64,000 bases of DNA from Arachnopeziza araneosa (lineage: Eukaryota > Ascomycota > Leotiomycetes > Helotiales > Arachnopezizaceae): positions 186,001-250,000 of the forward strand of contig QYAI01000024.1 in NCBI GenBank assembly GCA_003988855.1, given 5' to 3'. Positions 44,164-56,678 of the stretch are shown one piece after another; positions within the stretch are counted from its first letter, which is position 1; each line of letters starts with the position of its first letter. The position numbers were made by a program, and so were the translations under genes. Under the pieces are notes generated by a model. It ran no database searches. It worked only from the letters and a program-made list of their open reading frames with translations, and was not told the DNA's origin.

Positions 44164-46403
44164 CGGGGGTCCCCGGATCCTCGACTGCTGATTCCACGGG
44201 TCTCACAGTGTCGTCGCTCTGGGCTTCCCAGAAGGGCAAGAAATGGCAGCGCCCTTTTGAGATGACGGTAATCGACCCAAGGCCCGGTGGGTCGATGGGC
44301 GTCGGCCACGCACCATCATTGGATTGCCAGATCTCGGTTCCCGGAATGGATAACGCAGGACAACTCTATTTCACGATTCTATCACGTTGGTGGGCTGAAG
44401 CAGAATGGCCGGTCCCCTTGGCAGACTGAACAGAGAACTGGCAGCTTGCCCAAGTTGCTATCGTAGTTGCATCTCCTGCCCCGGCACTTCCTTGCTCTGG
44501 CCATGTTTTTTTTCTTGTGGGGTCGTGAGCCTAAGACACGTCACTGCTCGGAGCAGAAGAGGGTTGGACACAGCCTGCCCGGAACGGAGCCAGGACGTAG
44601 GCTTCCGTGCGACTCGGCATCTCCTCCATGGCAGGCCAAGACCAGCCCAACACATCCATCCGCTCAGCCTTCCGCGCGCAGATTCACCTGACATATTTGG
44701 CTATTCAAGACACGCCCGGCAATATTGATTCTCGTCGACAGCTCCTTGCCGTTGGTCTCTGCCCCTACACCGCTGAAGTGTCAAGGAAGTACATGCGCAG
44801 CAGCATTCCCCCCCGTCAAGGCTCGCCATATCGAGGCCTGTGCGAGTCTTCTTCCTCTGACCCTTCCATCCCGAAGATCTCAAGAAGCCGTCCCGAGTTG
44901 GTGTACCACTGCAGTGAATGGAGCCCCCCATCCATTATGACCTATCACTTCGCTTCTCATCCCACCCTCACAGCCTAATTTGTAGCGGTCCTGCAGCTGT
45001 CCATTTTCGATGAAGCCTTATCAATGACAGGTCAGATCATGCTTCGGCCCCGTCGGGAAATGCTTAATAGTCTGCACAAGCGCTGTTTGTTTGTCTTGCC
45101 ATGAGCTCACGCGCACAGGAAGACTTCTTCCTTTGATATATGTTGACCCAATCCTCTCTTCGTAAGGAAAAATTGCCAGGCTTCTGCTTGAAAGTTGGAT
45201 TATTGGTCGGTGCGCCAATTTCATTCTCTGGAGCGAGTGGGATTGTTGTGAGGAGAGTCGAAATTGCCTCGAGATGGCTAAAGAAGTTGTACTCTCTGAC
45301 AGCATCGTTTGCTTCAAAGGCAAGAATACTTCCCAATCATCTCTGGTTCTTAAAGTCATCTGGTTACCATCCCACATCCTTTCGGCTATACCGCAATCGA
45401 ATCACTCCTCTCCGGCTTGAATCCACTTCCCTCTGTCTACATCAGACTACGTCAGGTTTGAAATTTCGACACACTAACACACTACTTCCTTCCGGTTTCT
45501 AATAAACCCACAGTCTCCTCGGAGCTATCAGAAGCAACTTTGACTCTTGAATTAAAGAGATAGGTTGTTCGTACCAATCATGTACATGCATGGTTTTTTC
45601 TTGTAGATCTTGAAATGAAGAACGCTTGACCGCCAAAGGCGATCTCCGGATTCCGCTAAAGATCCTTTCTCGCTCTGGCAAAAACGCAGTTCAAGAAGTT
45701 GGTCTCTCGGTGTTCTGAAAATATACTAGGATCTTCATTTAGGGCTCGCGGGCGTGGCGTTCTTAAAATGCCTAAAAGAGCCATTTTACCAGCTTTGTGT
45801 CACCACTTGGCGCGCACGCGCCGAGGTAATTCACTCACCATCAGTTTCAGTGTCAAACTATACTTTGACAATCACAAGGAGAATGCAGTATTGACAAGAA
45901 CGTGATGTAGTTGTGCCGCAGCTGAGTTTGAGAACTACTACCACCGAGCTTTAGATGCACAAGATGCACACTCAAATCATCTTGGTCCCTCGGCTCTATT
46001 AAGATCACTTGCCAATACCAATTGATGAGAGATGACGACGGGTGGGCTTGGAGCTTCCATGATGATTGAGGTCTGAATGGTCCGATCTGTCGCTCTCAAT
46101 AAGAGTACTGTGCTGGCAATTATACTGCGTGTACAATATGTAGAGAAACGATCAAGAAGGGTCCCCGAAGATGGAACTAGCAGTGCACAGAATCAGAGCC
46201 TGGTCTCACGTGATACCGTGACACTGTTGCCTTGGACCAGCGCGATGCAACTTCATCTCTTCGTGAAACGCGACTGACATTTCAACTTTTCCCTTGGCTT
46301 CTGTTTCTTCAAATGAGCTAATTGATCAATGTGTGATAATTGAAACAATTCACCGAATCTTTAAACTCAATAATCCGACCAGCGCAATCGGAAGATTTCC
46401 ACG

Positions 46404-49400
46404 ATGAGTCAAGGTCAAAAAGAGCCAGACGCCGAGGCCCAATATGACGATAGAATCCAATATTCTAATGGCCCATTAACCATAGACGAGCTAGATGAGA
46501 AGTGAGTACGGCCACAAAATGGTGATGACCACTGCTAAAAACTTCCAAAGATATCATCAACGACCCCGTAATCACTCAAAGACGTTACCATTTCATGAGC
46601 TTTTCATATCCCTATTCAACCCCTTGAATGACAACAAGAAACGTCCAACTGGGCCAACGGTTGGCAGAGCAAAGCAAGGACCACATGGCTCGTCTAACTT
46701 GTCACCTCATGAGCAAAGGCGAGTGATTATCGAACGGTTCATTTCGAGATGGAGAAATGAAGTAGGCAATGATTTCTACCCTGCCCTACGTCTCATCCTG
46801 CCCGAAAAAGACCGGGATCGTGCTATGTATGGTCTGAAAGAGAAGGCCATCGGGAAGCTCATTGTGAAGGTTCTCAAGCTGAATCCGCATTCGGAGGATG
46901 CCCAGAATCTTCTCAACTGGAAATTACCAGGCCAAACTTTAGCAAGCAGAATGGCAGGGGATTTTGCCGGAAGATGCTATGAAGTCTTATCCAAAAGAGC
47001 GATGAGGCAAGACGTGGGGAATATGCGGGTAGCTGAAGTCAACGAACTACTCGACAAGCTTTCCAAAGTTTCAAAAGAAGAAGACCAGTTACCTATTTTC
47101 GAGCAATTCTACAACAAGATGAATGCTGACGAAATACTGTGGCTGATCCGTATCATATTGCGACAAATGAAAGTTGGTGCTACCGAAAAGACGATCCTTG
47201 AAATTTGGCACCCAGATGGTGAGGCCTTGTTTAATGTATCATCCAGCCTACGACGAGTGTGCTGGGAGCTGACCGACCCGAGCCATCGTCTGGAAAGCGA
47301 GAAAGCTAGTATTACTCTTATGGAGTGTTTTCAGCCTCAGCTCGCACAATTTCAGATGCATTCTTTTCAGAAGATGATTGATAAGCTTGGCTGTACAGAA
47401 GAGGATCCAGAATTTTGGATCGAAGAAAAGTTGGACGGAGAGCGGATGCAACTGCATATGACAGAGGACGACAATATAGACGGTGGCCGTCGATTCATAT
47501 TTTGGTCCAGGAAAGGAAAAGATTACACGTACCTATACGGCAATGGATTTGAAGATGATAACTCGTCTCTAACACGTTTTATTACCGAGGCGTTTGACCT
47601 CCGCGTCAAAAATATCATTCTGGATGGCGAAATGATTACTTGGGATCCAGAGACAAACACCATGGTAGGATTTGGTACACTAAAGACTGCTGCATTGTCA
47701 GAACAACGTAATCCATTTGACACCAGCAAGATTCGACCTCTGTTTCGTGTATTTGATTGCTTATATCTCAACGACGAGAACCTGACTCGATATATGCTCA
47801 AAGACAGACGGAAGGCTTTGGAAGGAGCCGTCAAGGACGTCCACCAACGAATAGAGATCCATAAATACCAGAAAGCAACACAAGCAAGTGAGATTGAGCC
47901 ACAGCTGCGCAAAGTTGTTGCCGAAGCATCAGAAGGACTTGTGTTAAAAAATCCGAGATCCATGTATAGACTAAACAGTCGAAATGATGACTGGATGAAA
48001 GTCAAGCCTGAATATATGACTGAGTTCGGAGAGTCACTCGACTGTGTAATCATCGGTGGTTATTTTGGATCTGGCCATCGAGGGGGCAGACTGTCCTCGT
48101 TTTTGTGCGGGCTTAGAGTCGACAAGAACCATATTGAAAAGGGTATACACCTGTTCCTTTAACGTAATTAAAACTAATTATATTTCTTAGGTGCCAATCC
48201 CATGAAATGCTTCTCGTTCTTCAAAGTTGGTGGCGGTTTCAGAGCTGAAGATTATGCCAAGATTAAACACTACACAGATGGAAAGTGGATGAACTACGAT
48301 CGAGATCGCCCACCAACAGAATTCATTGAATTGGCTGGTGGTGACCGGCAACTTGAACGACCGGATCAGTGGATCAAGCCTTCTGACTCTATCGTTATTG
48401 AGGTAAAAGCCGCTTCTGTTGGAGGTTCGGAATCTTTTGCCACTGGGTTCACTCTGCGATTTCCACGATTTAAGAGGGTTAGAGAAGATAAGACTTGGCA
48501 CGATTCACTCACGATCTATGAATTTGTAGACTTGAAGGCAAAAATGGAGGCCGAATCGAAAGAGAAAGAATTCAAGATTGATACAAAACGAAGAATCACG
48601 AAAAGACTCAAAAAAGAGATTACCGTAGCTGGTAACGACAGTAAAATAAAGACCAAGTATGCCGGTCCTGAGACTAAGATTTTCGAGGGCTTAAGCTTTT
48701 GCGTGATGAGCGAAATGCTGCATCCCATAAAGAAAACAAAAGCCGAGATCGAGCAAATCATCAAGGTTAACGGTGGAAACATTTTCCAAAGCCCTACAGC
48801 CAAAGAGAATATCGTATGCATTGGAGATAAGAAGGTTGTCAAGGTCGCTAGCTTGATAAAAGGCGGCCATACCAGCATCGTAAAGCCATGCTGGATTCTG
48901 GACGCAGTGAAACAATCTGAGATCGATGGACCGGAGAGACAACGGTTCTTGGTTCCTTTCGAGCCAAATCACATGTTCCATATACCCCAAGACCTCCGAG
49001 ACGATATCGAGAATAGCGTGGACATGTACGGCGATAGTTATTCAAGAGATGTTACCCCAGAAGAATTAAAACAGATGATGAATGATATGATACACCCAAA
49101 GCACTCCTCATTTTCCGCTGATGACTTCCTAGTCCAGCTGGAAGAGCATGGAAATGGGATTGGAGATATATCCAGCTCAATGTTCAGGAGACATGTGGCT
49201 TGCTTTCTACCAGCCAGTGTTAATGATGCCGAGCAAAATTTAGAGTATCAACTTGCAAAGAACCAGTTCATGTTTGGAGGTGGTATCGTGGCTTCCGAAA
49301 CGCATGATGAGAGGATTACTCACTATGTTGTGCTTCATGAATGTCCTGAAGAGGTCAAACAATTGCGCGCTACAATATCGCAACTGCAAAAAAAGCTCCC

Positions 49401-49485
49401 TAGAATCGTTAGCATTGATTGGCTGCGAGACAGTTGGGCTGAGAAGACCCCACTAGATGAGGAGCGATTCACCATCTTGGTTTAA
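46404..49485 (+). CDS. LIG4: DNA ligase IV (non-homologous end joining)
   Basis: ATP-dependent ligase that seals double-strand breaks with its XRCC4/Lif1 and XLF partners in the nucleus. Three exons: 46404-46501, 46551-48142, 48191-49485; 994 aa, typical for fungal Dnl4. Order of domains: the N-terminal DNA-binding domain (FHELFISLFNPL, then LRLILPEKDRDRAMYGLKE); the adenylation domain with active-site Lys326 in EEKLDGERM, plus LDGEMI, SEGLVLKNP and WMKVKPEY motifs; the OB domain (CVIIGGYFGSGHRGG); and two BRCT domains starting about residue 725 (IFEGLSFCVMSEML) and 893. Between them lies the partner-binding clamp (YSRDVTPEELKQMMNDM). Introns are 49 and 48 nt with GTGAGT and GTATAC donors. 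The gene looks intact. Confidence 0.96.
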
Positions 49486-50400
49486 GCCATTTCTGGGAAT
49501 AGAATAGCTGAATGATAGCCTGTCATTAGATGCGAATCGTCAAATCAATGAAGGAAATCATTTATACTGCATCCGCGGAAGAGAAAATGCAATCTCACAG
49601 ATACCTCCTTCTGACTCGATGGATAATATTCCTCAAATAAGTTAAACTTCACTCATCTGGAAAATCTCCTTTTGAGTGACTGTCAGACTCGGAAGGGCTG
49701 AGCCTTACGTTCAGCTGAATATGCTAAGCGAGTACCCCCTTTTCTTAAGCGAGAGTTTATGAATATCACACCAAGCACCTCCTCGATGACCCGCCATCCA
49801 AATCATCGAATATTAATCACTGAGACCAGGAAAACCGCTGTATCTAAAGTATTCAGGAAGAAATCCAAAACTAGTAGTCATTTAGGAAAAGTCATCTACT
49901 GGGCCTTGGAAATGATGGTGGTCATGTGAACATTGACAATTCACCATACTTCTACACTCTTACCGCATTGATGGTTAGCCAGCTACGATGCTCAATATCA
50001 CAAAATTGTTCCTTGAACATGGATGGTTCTAGTTGAGAATTCGTCTCTCCTACATCAGAGTTCTATGGTGAGGTGTTCAATCGTGCAGCGAAAGTGTGAG
50101 AACTCTGAATCTTCCCCTTTTCTCCCATCATTCGACCCGAACAAAACTCCTCGCCTCATCACCGAGTGTGAATCATTCCATTCGACGTCAACTTCACTCG
50201 CCTCGAAGCCCTTCCTGTTGTCGGATCCTCGAGTCCACCACAATAGCTGATCCACAATAGCGAAAAGACCATGATTCACAATAGCAAACGTGTCGTAACC
50301 ACGCTCTCGAGGCAGCATAGATAAGCTCCTCCGTCACCTTCGGCTTGTAGTATCGTCTGGTTTCTCTCTCGACGCTGCACAACTCACGGATCTTCTGCAT
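49486..50400. other. Intergenic
   Basis: About 900 bp downstream of LIG4 without recognisable genes. The right end grades into the tandem array. Confidence 0.4.
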
Positions 50401-51220
50401 GAATTTTACGCCGTGACGTTCGACTCGGAATACTCTTCACTTGTTTCTTTCTCCAGGCGTCACTCAAAGTCTGGGTATTTTATGACGTGACGTTCGACTC
50501 AGAATAATCTTCGCCTGTCTCTCTCCGCTCTACCCTCCACACGTCACTCGAAGTCTTGATCTCTTACACCCTGACATTTGACTTGAAGGACTTTCACTAC
50601 ACTTCATTCGTCACTTGAGCTCCGGACACTCGCGCCGTGACATTCAACTCAGAGTAATCTTGACTCGTCTCTCTACGCTTTATTCGTCACTCGAACTCTG
50701 GATATCTTACACCGCGACATTTGACTGAAGTTAAACTTCACTTGTTTCTCTCCGCTTCTTTCGTCACTTGAACTCTTAATACTTTACGCCGTGACATTCG
50801 ACTCAGAGTAATCTTCACTTGATCCTTTACGCTTCATGCATCACTCGAAGTCTGGATATCTTACACCGTGACATTTAGTTATTTCTCTGTGCTTCATTCG
50901 TCACTCGAACTGCGAATATTTGCACCGTGACATTTAGTTATTTCTCAGTGCTTCACTCGTCACTCGAAGTCCGAATGTTTACGCCGTGACATTAAGTTGC
51001 TTCATGCGTCACTCGAACTGCGAATATTTGCACCGTGACATTTAGTTATTCTCTGTGCTTTATTCGTTACTCGAAGTCCGAATGTTTACGCCGTGACATA
51101 TAGTTGCTTTATGCGTCACTCGAACTGCGAATATTTGCACCGTGACATTTAGTTATTTCTCTACGCTTCATTCGTCACTCGAACTCTGGATATTTCACGC
51201 CGTGACATTCGACTCAGAGG
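50401..51220 (+). repeat. Degenerate tandem array, about 13 units of 50-80 bp
   Basis: Each unit starts with a CRCCGTGACATTY-type core and contains a second core TTCGTCACTCGAA about 35-55 bp later. Between them lies variable pyrimidine-rich sequence (for example CTTCACTTGTTTCTCTCCGC). Units on the right are shorter and alternate between two subtypes (ACTGCGAATATTTG and GTCCGAATGTTT endings), a higher-order pattern that points to recent duplication of unit pairs. The two cores carry GTGAC and GTCAC, complementary pentamers that could pair as hairpins. The array ends about 175 bp before the zinc-finger/SET gene. Confidence 0.85.
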
Positions 51221-51393
51221 TATCCTTAGTTCTCGTTTGTTTCCCCTTCTACACTACACAACTCGCAAACTTTACGCTTGTCTTCTCGCTTTCTTTGGAC
51301 ATTGAATTTGGCATAAGCAAAAATCTATTTTCTTTCTGGACGGTGAAGCCAATTAGACAAAGCTATAGAAGAGATTACCCCCAAGTCTTCGAG

Positions 51394-52950
51394 ATGGAGT
51401 CTCCCGCTTGTTCAGAGCCAAGTACTCAAAGTGACAAATCCTACGTGAGTTATTGACTATCAAATGTCAACTTCCTTGACTGACATTCTCAGACATGCAA
51501 GCACTGCAGTTATAGCTCTGCAAAGAAAGATCATCTCCAACGGCACATTGAGATAAAGCACAATAACGGTCATGTCAACAATTTCGTATGGTTTCCAATC
51601 ATATTACTAACACATTGCTAATCTTGCTAGTTTTGTGAAATTTGCAGAGCTGGTGGAGTTGTGAAATCATTTCCGTGGAAGTACGAGTTGAACAGACATG
51701 TCAAGTCACACACTGGTGCCTCTCGACCATTGGTAAGTATTCTCTCTCCCCCGAAATATGAGGTAGACTGACCAGATTGGCAGATGTCAGGAGAGAAAGT
51801 TACCTGGAAGCCACGCACTGCCGAAATGCTGAGAGCTCGCGCCAAGTATGAACCAGAACATGGAAAGGAGAAGGAATATCATGATATACGTCTCTTGGCA
51901 CTCTCATATCCTGGAAGTATGAGACATTCTGGAGGAGATATGATTAAAGGCCCCCTCGCTGGGACAACGGTATCTGGTATGGCTGAGGTATTCAACACAC
52001 AGGGGAAGCTGCGAGACAAGTACCACTTCCTTCACGAAAGTATCCAGCAATTGAGGAAGAAGAGAGAGGAAACGGAAGGAGCCTCCGAGCCCACACCTTC
52101 CAACGCCGCTCTCAACCCCAGAAGCCGCCCGAGCCGCCGCTGCAAGCCCAAGCCCGCTGTCGCCCTCCCATCCGCCCACGCCTCCGAGCTCCGCCGCCGG
52201 ACCCAAGCAGCAACTCATTGTCCCATCTCCACTGCGACAATGCTCCCAGCCTCCAACCTCCCAGACGACTTCTTCACCAACCGCCGCCAGTTCACAGAGT
52301 TGCAGGAGCCGCTCTACTTCCCAGGAGAGTTCTCGGGTCGGCGCCCCAGCTACTGGCCCAAGGGCTGGTCCTGGCCTGAGAACCCAACCCACATCCCACA
52401 CGACGAAGCACAGTGCGAGCTGTGCAACGAGCGCATCTGCTCCTGCATCGACAATGTACTAGCACATAATGTGCCACATATCGAGTTCGTTGGGGAGGGG
52501 AAGGGGGAGGGACTGCGCGCAACCTGGGGGTATGGTGCTCGGGGAGGACGGCTGAGACAGAGCGGGTCGTCGTCAGCCACCCGGGAGGTCGTCTATCACA
52601 AAGGAGACTTCCTGGGGCAGCTCACGGGAAAGTTGGTCCCTGTTGACTCGATGAAGAGTCACGGGTACGTCCTGGAGCTGAAGCGAGACGACCTGCCTGG
52701 CTCACCCATCCTCGCCTGGGTCGACATGTTGGACTGGGGGAACTTTGTTCGGAAGGCGAACCATACTTGCTCGGATGCGGCGACGGCTTTCGCGAATCAT
52801 CGCATCTCAGGCAGATACAGGGTAATGTTGGTGGCGCTGAGAGACATTTTGGAGGGGGAGGAAGTCACTGTCAGTTACGGAGCGGGATACTGGGAAGGAG
52901 AGGGTAGAAAGTGCATGTGCGGAAGTGAGGACTGTGTGTCCAATGAGTAG
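51394..52950 (+). CDS. C2H2 zinc-finger and SET-domain protein
   Basis: Four exons, all phase 0: 51394-51444, 51493-51585, 51631-51732, 51784-52950; 470 aa. Exon 2 is one C2H2 finger (CKHCSYSSAKKDHLQRHIEI, with the final His after K). Exon 3 is a second, longer-loop finger (CEIC ... RHVKSH). The last exon has a helical segment, a low-complexity basic linker, then CELCNERICSCID and a SET-like domain. In the SET-like part, YHKGDFLGQLTGKLVP, GNFVRKANHTCSDAATAFAN (N-H-x-C), RVMLVALRDILEGEEVTVSYG and the post-SET CMCGSEDC match the order of SET motifs. Predicted role: DNA-targeted or protein lysine methyltransferase (inference). GC content jumps after about 52080, at the linker/SET boundary. An alternative is two genes, but the frame and splicing run through. 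Confidence 0.75.
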
Positions 52951-53472
52951 GGTGGTTGTGGAAGAGGGTTTGGGAGATATGGAGGTGTTCGTAGCGAGTG
53001 TGATTGTTCTCGAAGTTTTTCAACATTGAAAGTCGATTGATTTCTATTTCAGCCTTTCCAAAATCAGCAACTTTCAAGGCCCAATAGTAGTAGTACTTAC
53101 CACTAATAATATCACTTGGCTTGAAATACGGAGGGCATCCTAGACAAAATGTAAAGATCCTTAACGGTTTGGACATATGCAAGTGGATAATGATCAGCTT
53201 ACTCACCTAGAGAGTTGCTCTTCTCATTGAAGACTCGAGAACAGATTTCAATCCTTGACCTAAATTTTAAATGATGTCCAAACTAGATCTACTTCTATCA
53301 AGTCAGGCTGATGTGTGGTTCAATTCCAAATTTGAAAGGGCGGAGGGGTATCAAGCAGGAATTCATTTCAGCCTCCCAATGTACAGAGGTATCTTCACCA
53401 TATATGACGCCTTTGCAATGCAATGCTCTACCCCGGACAACCAAATATCGACCAGATATTGACCAGTCACCA
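52951..53472. other. Convergent intergenic
   Basis: About 520 bp between converging genes. No gene or repeat recognised. Confidence 0.4.
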
Positions 53473-54968
53473 TCACCATACTACTTTTGTCGCTCCTCTT
53501 AAATCGTCCACATTCAACATATCAACGCCTTCCTTTATCAACACATCCCAAACTTGGTTCCTCAGCCCAATCGGCCATGAAGGAGTATCCCAGTACCGAA
53601 CCTTCAAACCTCTTCTATGCGCACCTTGGATTTGTCCTCGAATAATCTTCAGCTGTCGCTGATTAAGTTTATTCCTCCAAATACGCCCAACCGTTTTCTT
53701 CAAGCTTACTGACGCATAGTAGCTATTCAATTTTGTGAACTCTGAAACTGCGGTTGTGCCAGAAAGGCCTTGCCCGCGATTATGAATAGCAGAGCTCTGA
53801 GGTTGAGCATCCTCCTCCGCTAATCCTCTCCCTGCCCTGGAGCTTTCAGGTATGGAGTCATCTATATTGGTCCGGGCATTCTTTTCTTCAGGTTTATGAT
53901 GTTTCTCCCACATGGTGTCTAAAGGTGCATCGAAAAAGGCATCGCGGTATGTGGTGTTTGCAGTGAGAAGGTCGAAGGGGGTGTTTCCTGTTCCTACTAC
54001 TGTGATAGGCCGAATGTGAAGCTTCTCGTTTTCAACAAACGAAAGCCAGCCTCGCTCGCGCAGCGGTTGCAGTTGCTTTAAAACCCAGGGCCAAGCCTCC
54101 TTGCCACTCGTTTTAATATCTACCAGCAGTGTAAGAGTCTGTTTGTCATGGGCATCGAAAATTCCATGTTTGGTTCCATTGTAAAAATCGGTCTTTCGGT
54201 TCTGATTCTCCAAGATCCTAACTAAAGGATCAACATAGAGAGATGTGAAAGTCCGATATCGTGTCAGAGACGCGGTATTGTGTCCAACATATAGCTCGTT
54301 ATCAAAGAGCCATACGTCGGCTTCAACACCGGTGCATCCTGCGCGTAGTGCTGAGAAAAGAGGCACACGACGCCAGTAATCGTTATGCGAGTGACAACGA
54401 ATGGGAACAATATCACGAGTGAAGTCAGTAGGATACCAGGCGAGGCCCTCGGTACCACTCCCAGATTTCCCCCAGTTTTGTAGGGTCGAGTCGAGGTCGG
54501 AAGTCCAGTAGAGATTTAAGAAGCTGAGGAGGATGTTGAGGACGAGAAGGAAAGCCCTACCAGATTAGCAGATACTTGGGGGGGGTTGAGTAGAGAGACA
54601 AACATGATGGTTAAACCACTAATACCACCAAATACACAGTAGTTGTACCAGGGACTTTTCCGTTTCGCGACAGGTACGGAAACTGGATATTCATCGGCCA
54701 ACAATCCTTTCCTCGAAGCAGAGAGATCATCTTCGTGCGTTGATTCCAGGCTTGGTCTCCTTCTCGATCTCGCCGTCATAATACCTCTGAGTCCCCACCA
54801 ACTGCTCCGTTTCGGTCGCCTCGTCCGGTGGAAAGCATCTTCGAGATCGTCTTCGTCGAGAGAATTGGTCGGTTTGCGTGTGAGTTGTGCGTAAGTCTCG
54901 GAGGTCTCGTCATTGTCCGCCTTAGTCAGGGATTGCGTCTCGACGGATAGGTCGGAGTGAGCAGCCAT
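53473..54968 (-). CDS. AIM6-like PLC-type phosphodiesterase, membrane-anchored
   Basis: Two exons on the minus strand, 54968-54604 and 54556-53473, 47-nt intron with a GTTTGT donor; 482 aa. The first ~100 residues are disordered and charged, followed by membrane segments around residues 112-135 (GGISGLTIM joined to AFLLVLNILLSFLNLYW). The rest has the TIM-barrel phosphodiesterase signature CHSHNDYWRRVPLF (catalytic His, Asn-Asp), then GCTGVEADVWL (metal-binding Glu and Asp), LLVDIKT, and near the end RYWDTPSW and GVDMLNVDDLRG. This is the pattern of fungal AIM6 (altered inheritance of mitochondria 6) proteins, related to glycerophosphodiester phosphodiesterases; substrate not known. Confidence 0.86.
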
Positions 54969-55703
54969 CTTGGCGGGGACGGTGCTCGGCAGGGCCCAAT
55001 AGGTAGATGCGATTCAGGAACGTCTGGTTTCCATGCAGCAAACCAAGTCGTTCTTCGTGAACCATACGCTGGAGAGGGAGATTTATACCGAGTGGAAGCC
55101 TAACACAGCCCTCTAGACGAAACGAAACTGGACCTAAATGCGGTTGTGCTTTCTCGTCGGGGGAATGTCACTGCTGCGTTTAGCCGCAGTCACCGACGAA
55201 TCGAATACCACCAGTGACCTGCGGATAGGAGTAGGAGACGATGGGAGTGGGAAGGAAAGAAAAGCTCTTGTTGGGGAGGTTGTGAGGATATATCGATGGC
55301 AGATGCAGGCGGCGTGCTTCAAGCCACAAATGTGACCTTTTGTTTCGTAGAGAGCGATGGTCTGGAACAACACGTGCGGCGTTCCAGGCTTGTCAAGCAT
55401 CCAGAGAAAAGATGGCTGGCAACCATCAATGATGGGGAGTGCGAATGACTTTGTCATGCCGACAATCATCGAAATATACAGCTTCGGTTGAGTCAAGCTT
55501 TTGGGCGTTCTACAGTCCCGGCAGAGATAAGTCACTTCTCATGATGGCAATCAGGAATGCTTGCTTCGTGGAGGGGTTCTGTTGCCAAGCCTTGGAAGGC
55601 GGGAGGCTTGACGGTCTCTTCCAGGTCAAAATTTCATGCTTGCTGAAACCGCTGCCCCAACACCACACTACCACCACTACCACCTCCTCCTCCTGCCACA
55701 AAT
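54969..55703. promoter_or_regulatory. Divergent promoter region
   Basis: 735 bp separate two divergent start codons. A 133-codon frame on the minus strand inside it shows no protein character. The segment just before 55704 is rich in ACC/TCC triplets. Confidence 0.4.
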
Positions 55704-56678
55704 ATGCCGCACAAACACACCCGCCACGGCGAAATCGATAGATCTACCATTGACCTTCCTCCAACTATATTCGCACACCCTCTCCCCGTCTCTAGATCCG
55801 CCAATCAGAATGGCCTCTTCACATCCTCTTTGGACAACACAAAGCGCACAAACAAGAAGCGGAAGCGCAACAAGGACAATGACGACGATACTCCCAAAGC
55901 CTTTCAACGACTGATGGCCATGGCACAGGGGAAGAAGTTACCCAAGGCCTTGGATGATGGAGTGCGCCTGAAAAAGAAGCAAAAGAAGGCTGCTGCGGCG
56001 GAAGAGGACAATGGCAGTCGAGACCAGAACAAGGGCCAAGAGGTTGTGAAAGACGTTCCTACTATCAGGCCTGGAGAGAAGATGTCCGAGTTTTCTGCCA
56101 GAGTAGATGCAGCATTGCCTGTCGGTGGCCTGATTAATAAGAGTGCCCGAGGAGGAAAGGATCCGTTGGGACTGAAAGTCGGACGCACCAAGACAGAGAA
56201 ACGCATGCATCGGATGTACGCAGAATGGCGAGCTGAAGAAGCCCGACGGCAAGAAAAGCGGCAGGAAGCACTCGAGCTGCAAGAAGACGAGGAGCTGGAT
56301 GATGATGGGCAAGTGAAATGGAAAGTCGACATGGAGTCTGCACAAGCCCCTACCGGCAAGAAGGGCAAGAAGGGGAAGGGGAAGAAGAAGAAAATCCTAG
56401 GGGAAGTTGACGATGGAGATGAAGACCCATGGGCTAAGATACAGAGAGATCGAGGTGAACCAAAGGTTGGGCTGAATGATGTGGTACAAGCACCTCCCAC
56501 ATTCTCAACAATACCGAAGCAGAAACTCAAAGTTCGAGGAGCGGCAGTGGCTATTAATGACGTTCCGAAGGCTAGTGGTAGTCTCAGACGGAGGGAGGAG
56601 TTGGGAGAAGTAAGGAAGAGTGTGGTTGAGGGCTATCGCGCAATGATGAAAAATAAAGATAAAGCACGGGAGGAGTGA
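55704..56678 (+). CDS. Lysine-rich, probably nucleolar protein of unknown function
   Basis: Single exon, 324 aa, ATG at 55704 (MPHKHTRHGEIDRS). Highly charged: KRTNKKRKRNKDNDDD near residue 48, RLKKKQKKAAAAEED near 88, a long Glu/Arg helix (RMYAEWRAEEARRQEKRQE) and KKGKKGKGKKKKILGE near 220. Conserved-looking islands are TIRPGEKMSEFSARVDAALP, ARGGKDPLGLKVGRTKTEKR, EDPWAKIQRDRGEPKVGLND, and a C-terminal block PTFSTIPKQKLKVRGAAV followed by SLRRREELGEVRKSVVEGYR. This composition fits ribosome-biogenesis factors, but I cannot assign a named family. Confidence 0.75.
   Translation: MPHKHTRHGEIDRSTIDLPPTIFAHPLPVSRSANQNGLFTSSLDNTKRTNKKRKRNKDNDDDTPKAFQRLMAMAQGKKLPKALDDGVRLKKKQKKAAAAEEDNGSRDQNKGQEVVKDVPTIRPGEKMSEFSARVDAALPVGGLINKSARGGKDPLGLKVGRTKTEKRMHRMYAEWRAEEARRQEKRQEALELQEDEELDDDGQVKWKVDMESAQAPTGKKGKKGKGKKKKILGEVDDGDEDPWAKIQRDRGEPKVGLNDVVQAPPTFSTIPKQKLKVRGAAVAINDVPKASGSLRRREELGEVRKSVVEGYRAMMKNKDKAREE

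Larger units (their letters stand above)
43362..46403. other. 3-kb gene-empty, partly GC-rich region with simple repeats
   Basis: No convincing gene. Frames of 70-140 codons here (for example 44007-44429) run through simple repeats and lack protein character. Noted inside: a 16-bp unit (GAGGAGATGAGAGGAC) repeated about 2.6 times at 43618-43660, and the hexanucleotide repeat and G-run listed separately. The right end is the promoter of the DNA ligase IV gene. Confidence 0.5.

Noticed and set aside
44007..44429. 140-codon frame on +
   Set aside because: It runs through the CACCAG repeat and the poly-G run (Ser/Thr and Gly homopolymers) and has no protein motif.
50401..51220. CRISPR-like repeat array
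   Set aside because: Units are degenerate and tandem, without constant-length unique spacers, and the host is a eukaryote.
55134..55535. 133-codon frame on - in the AIM6-like divergent promoter
   Set aside because: Composition looks random, with no conserved motif; it is probably chance.
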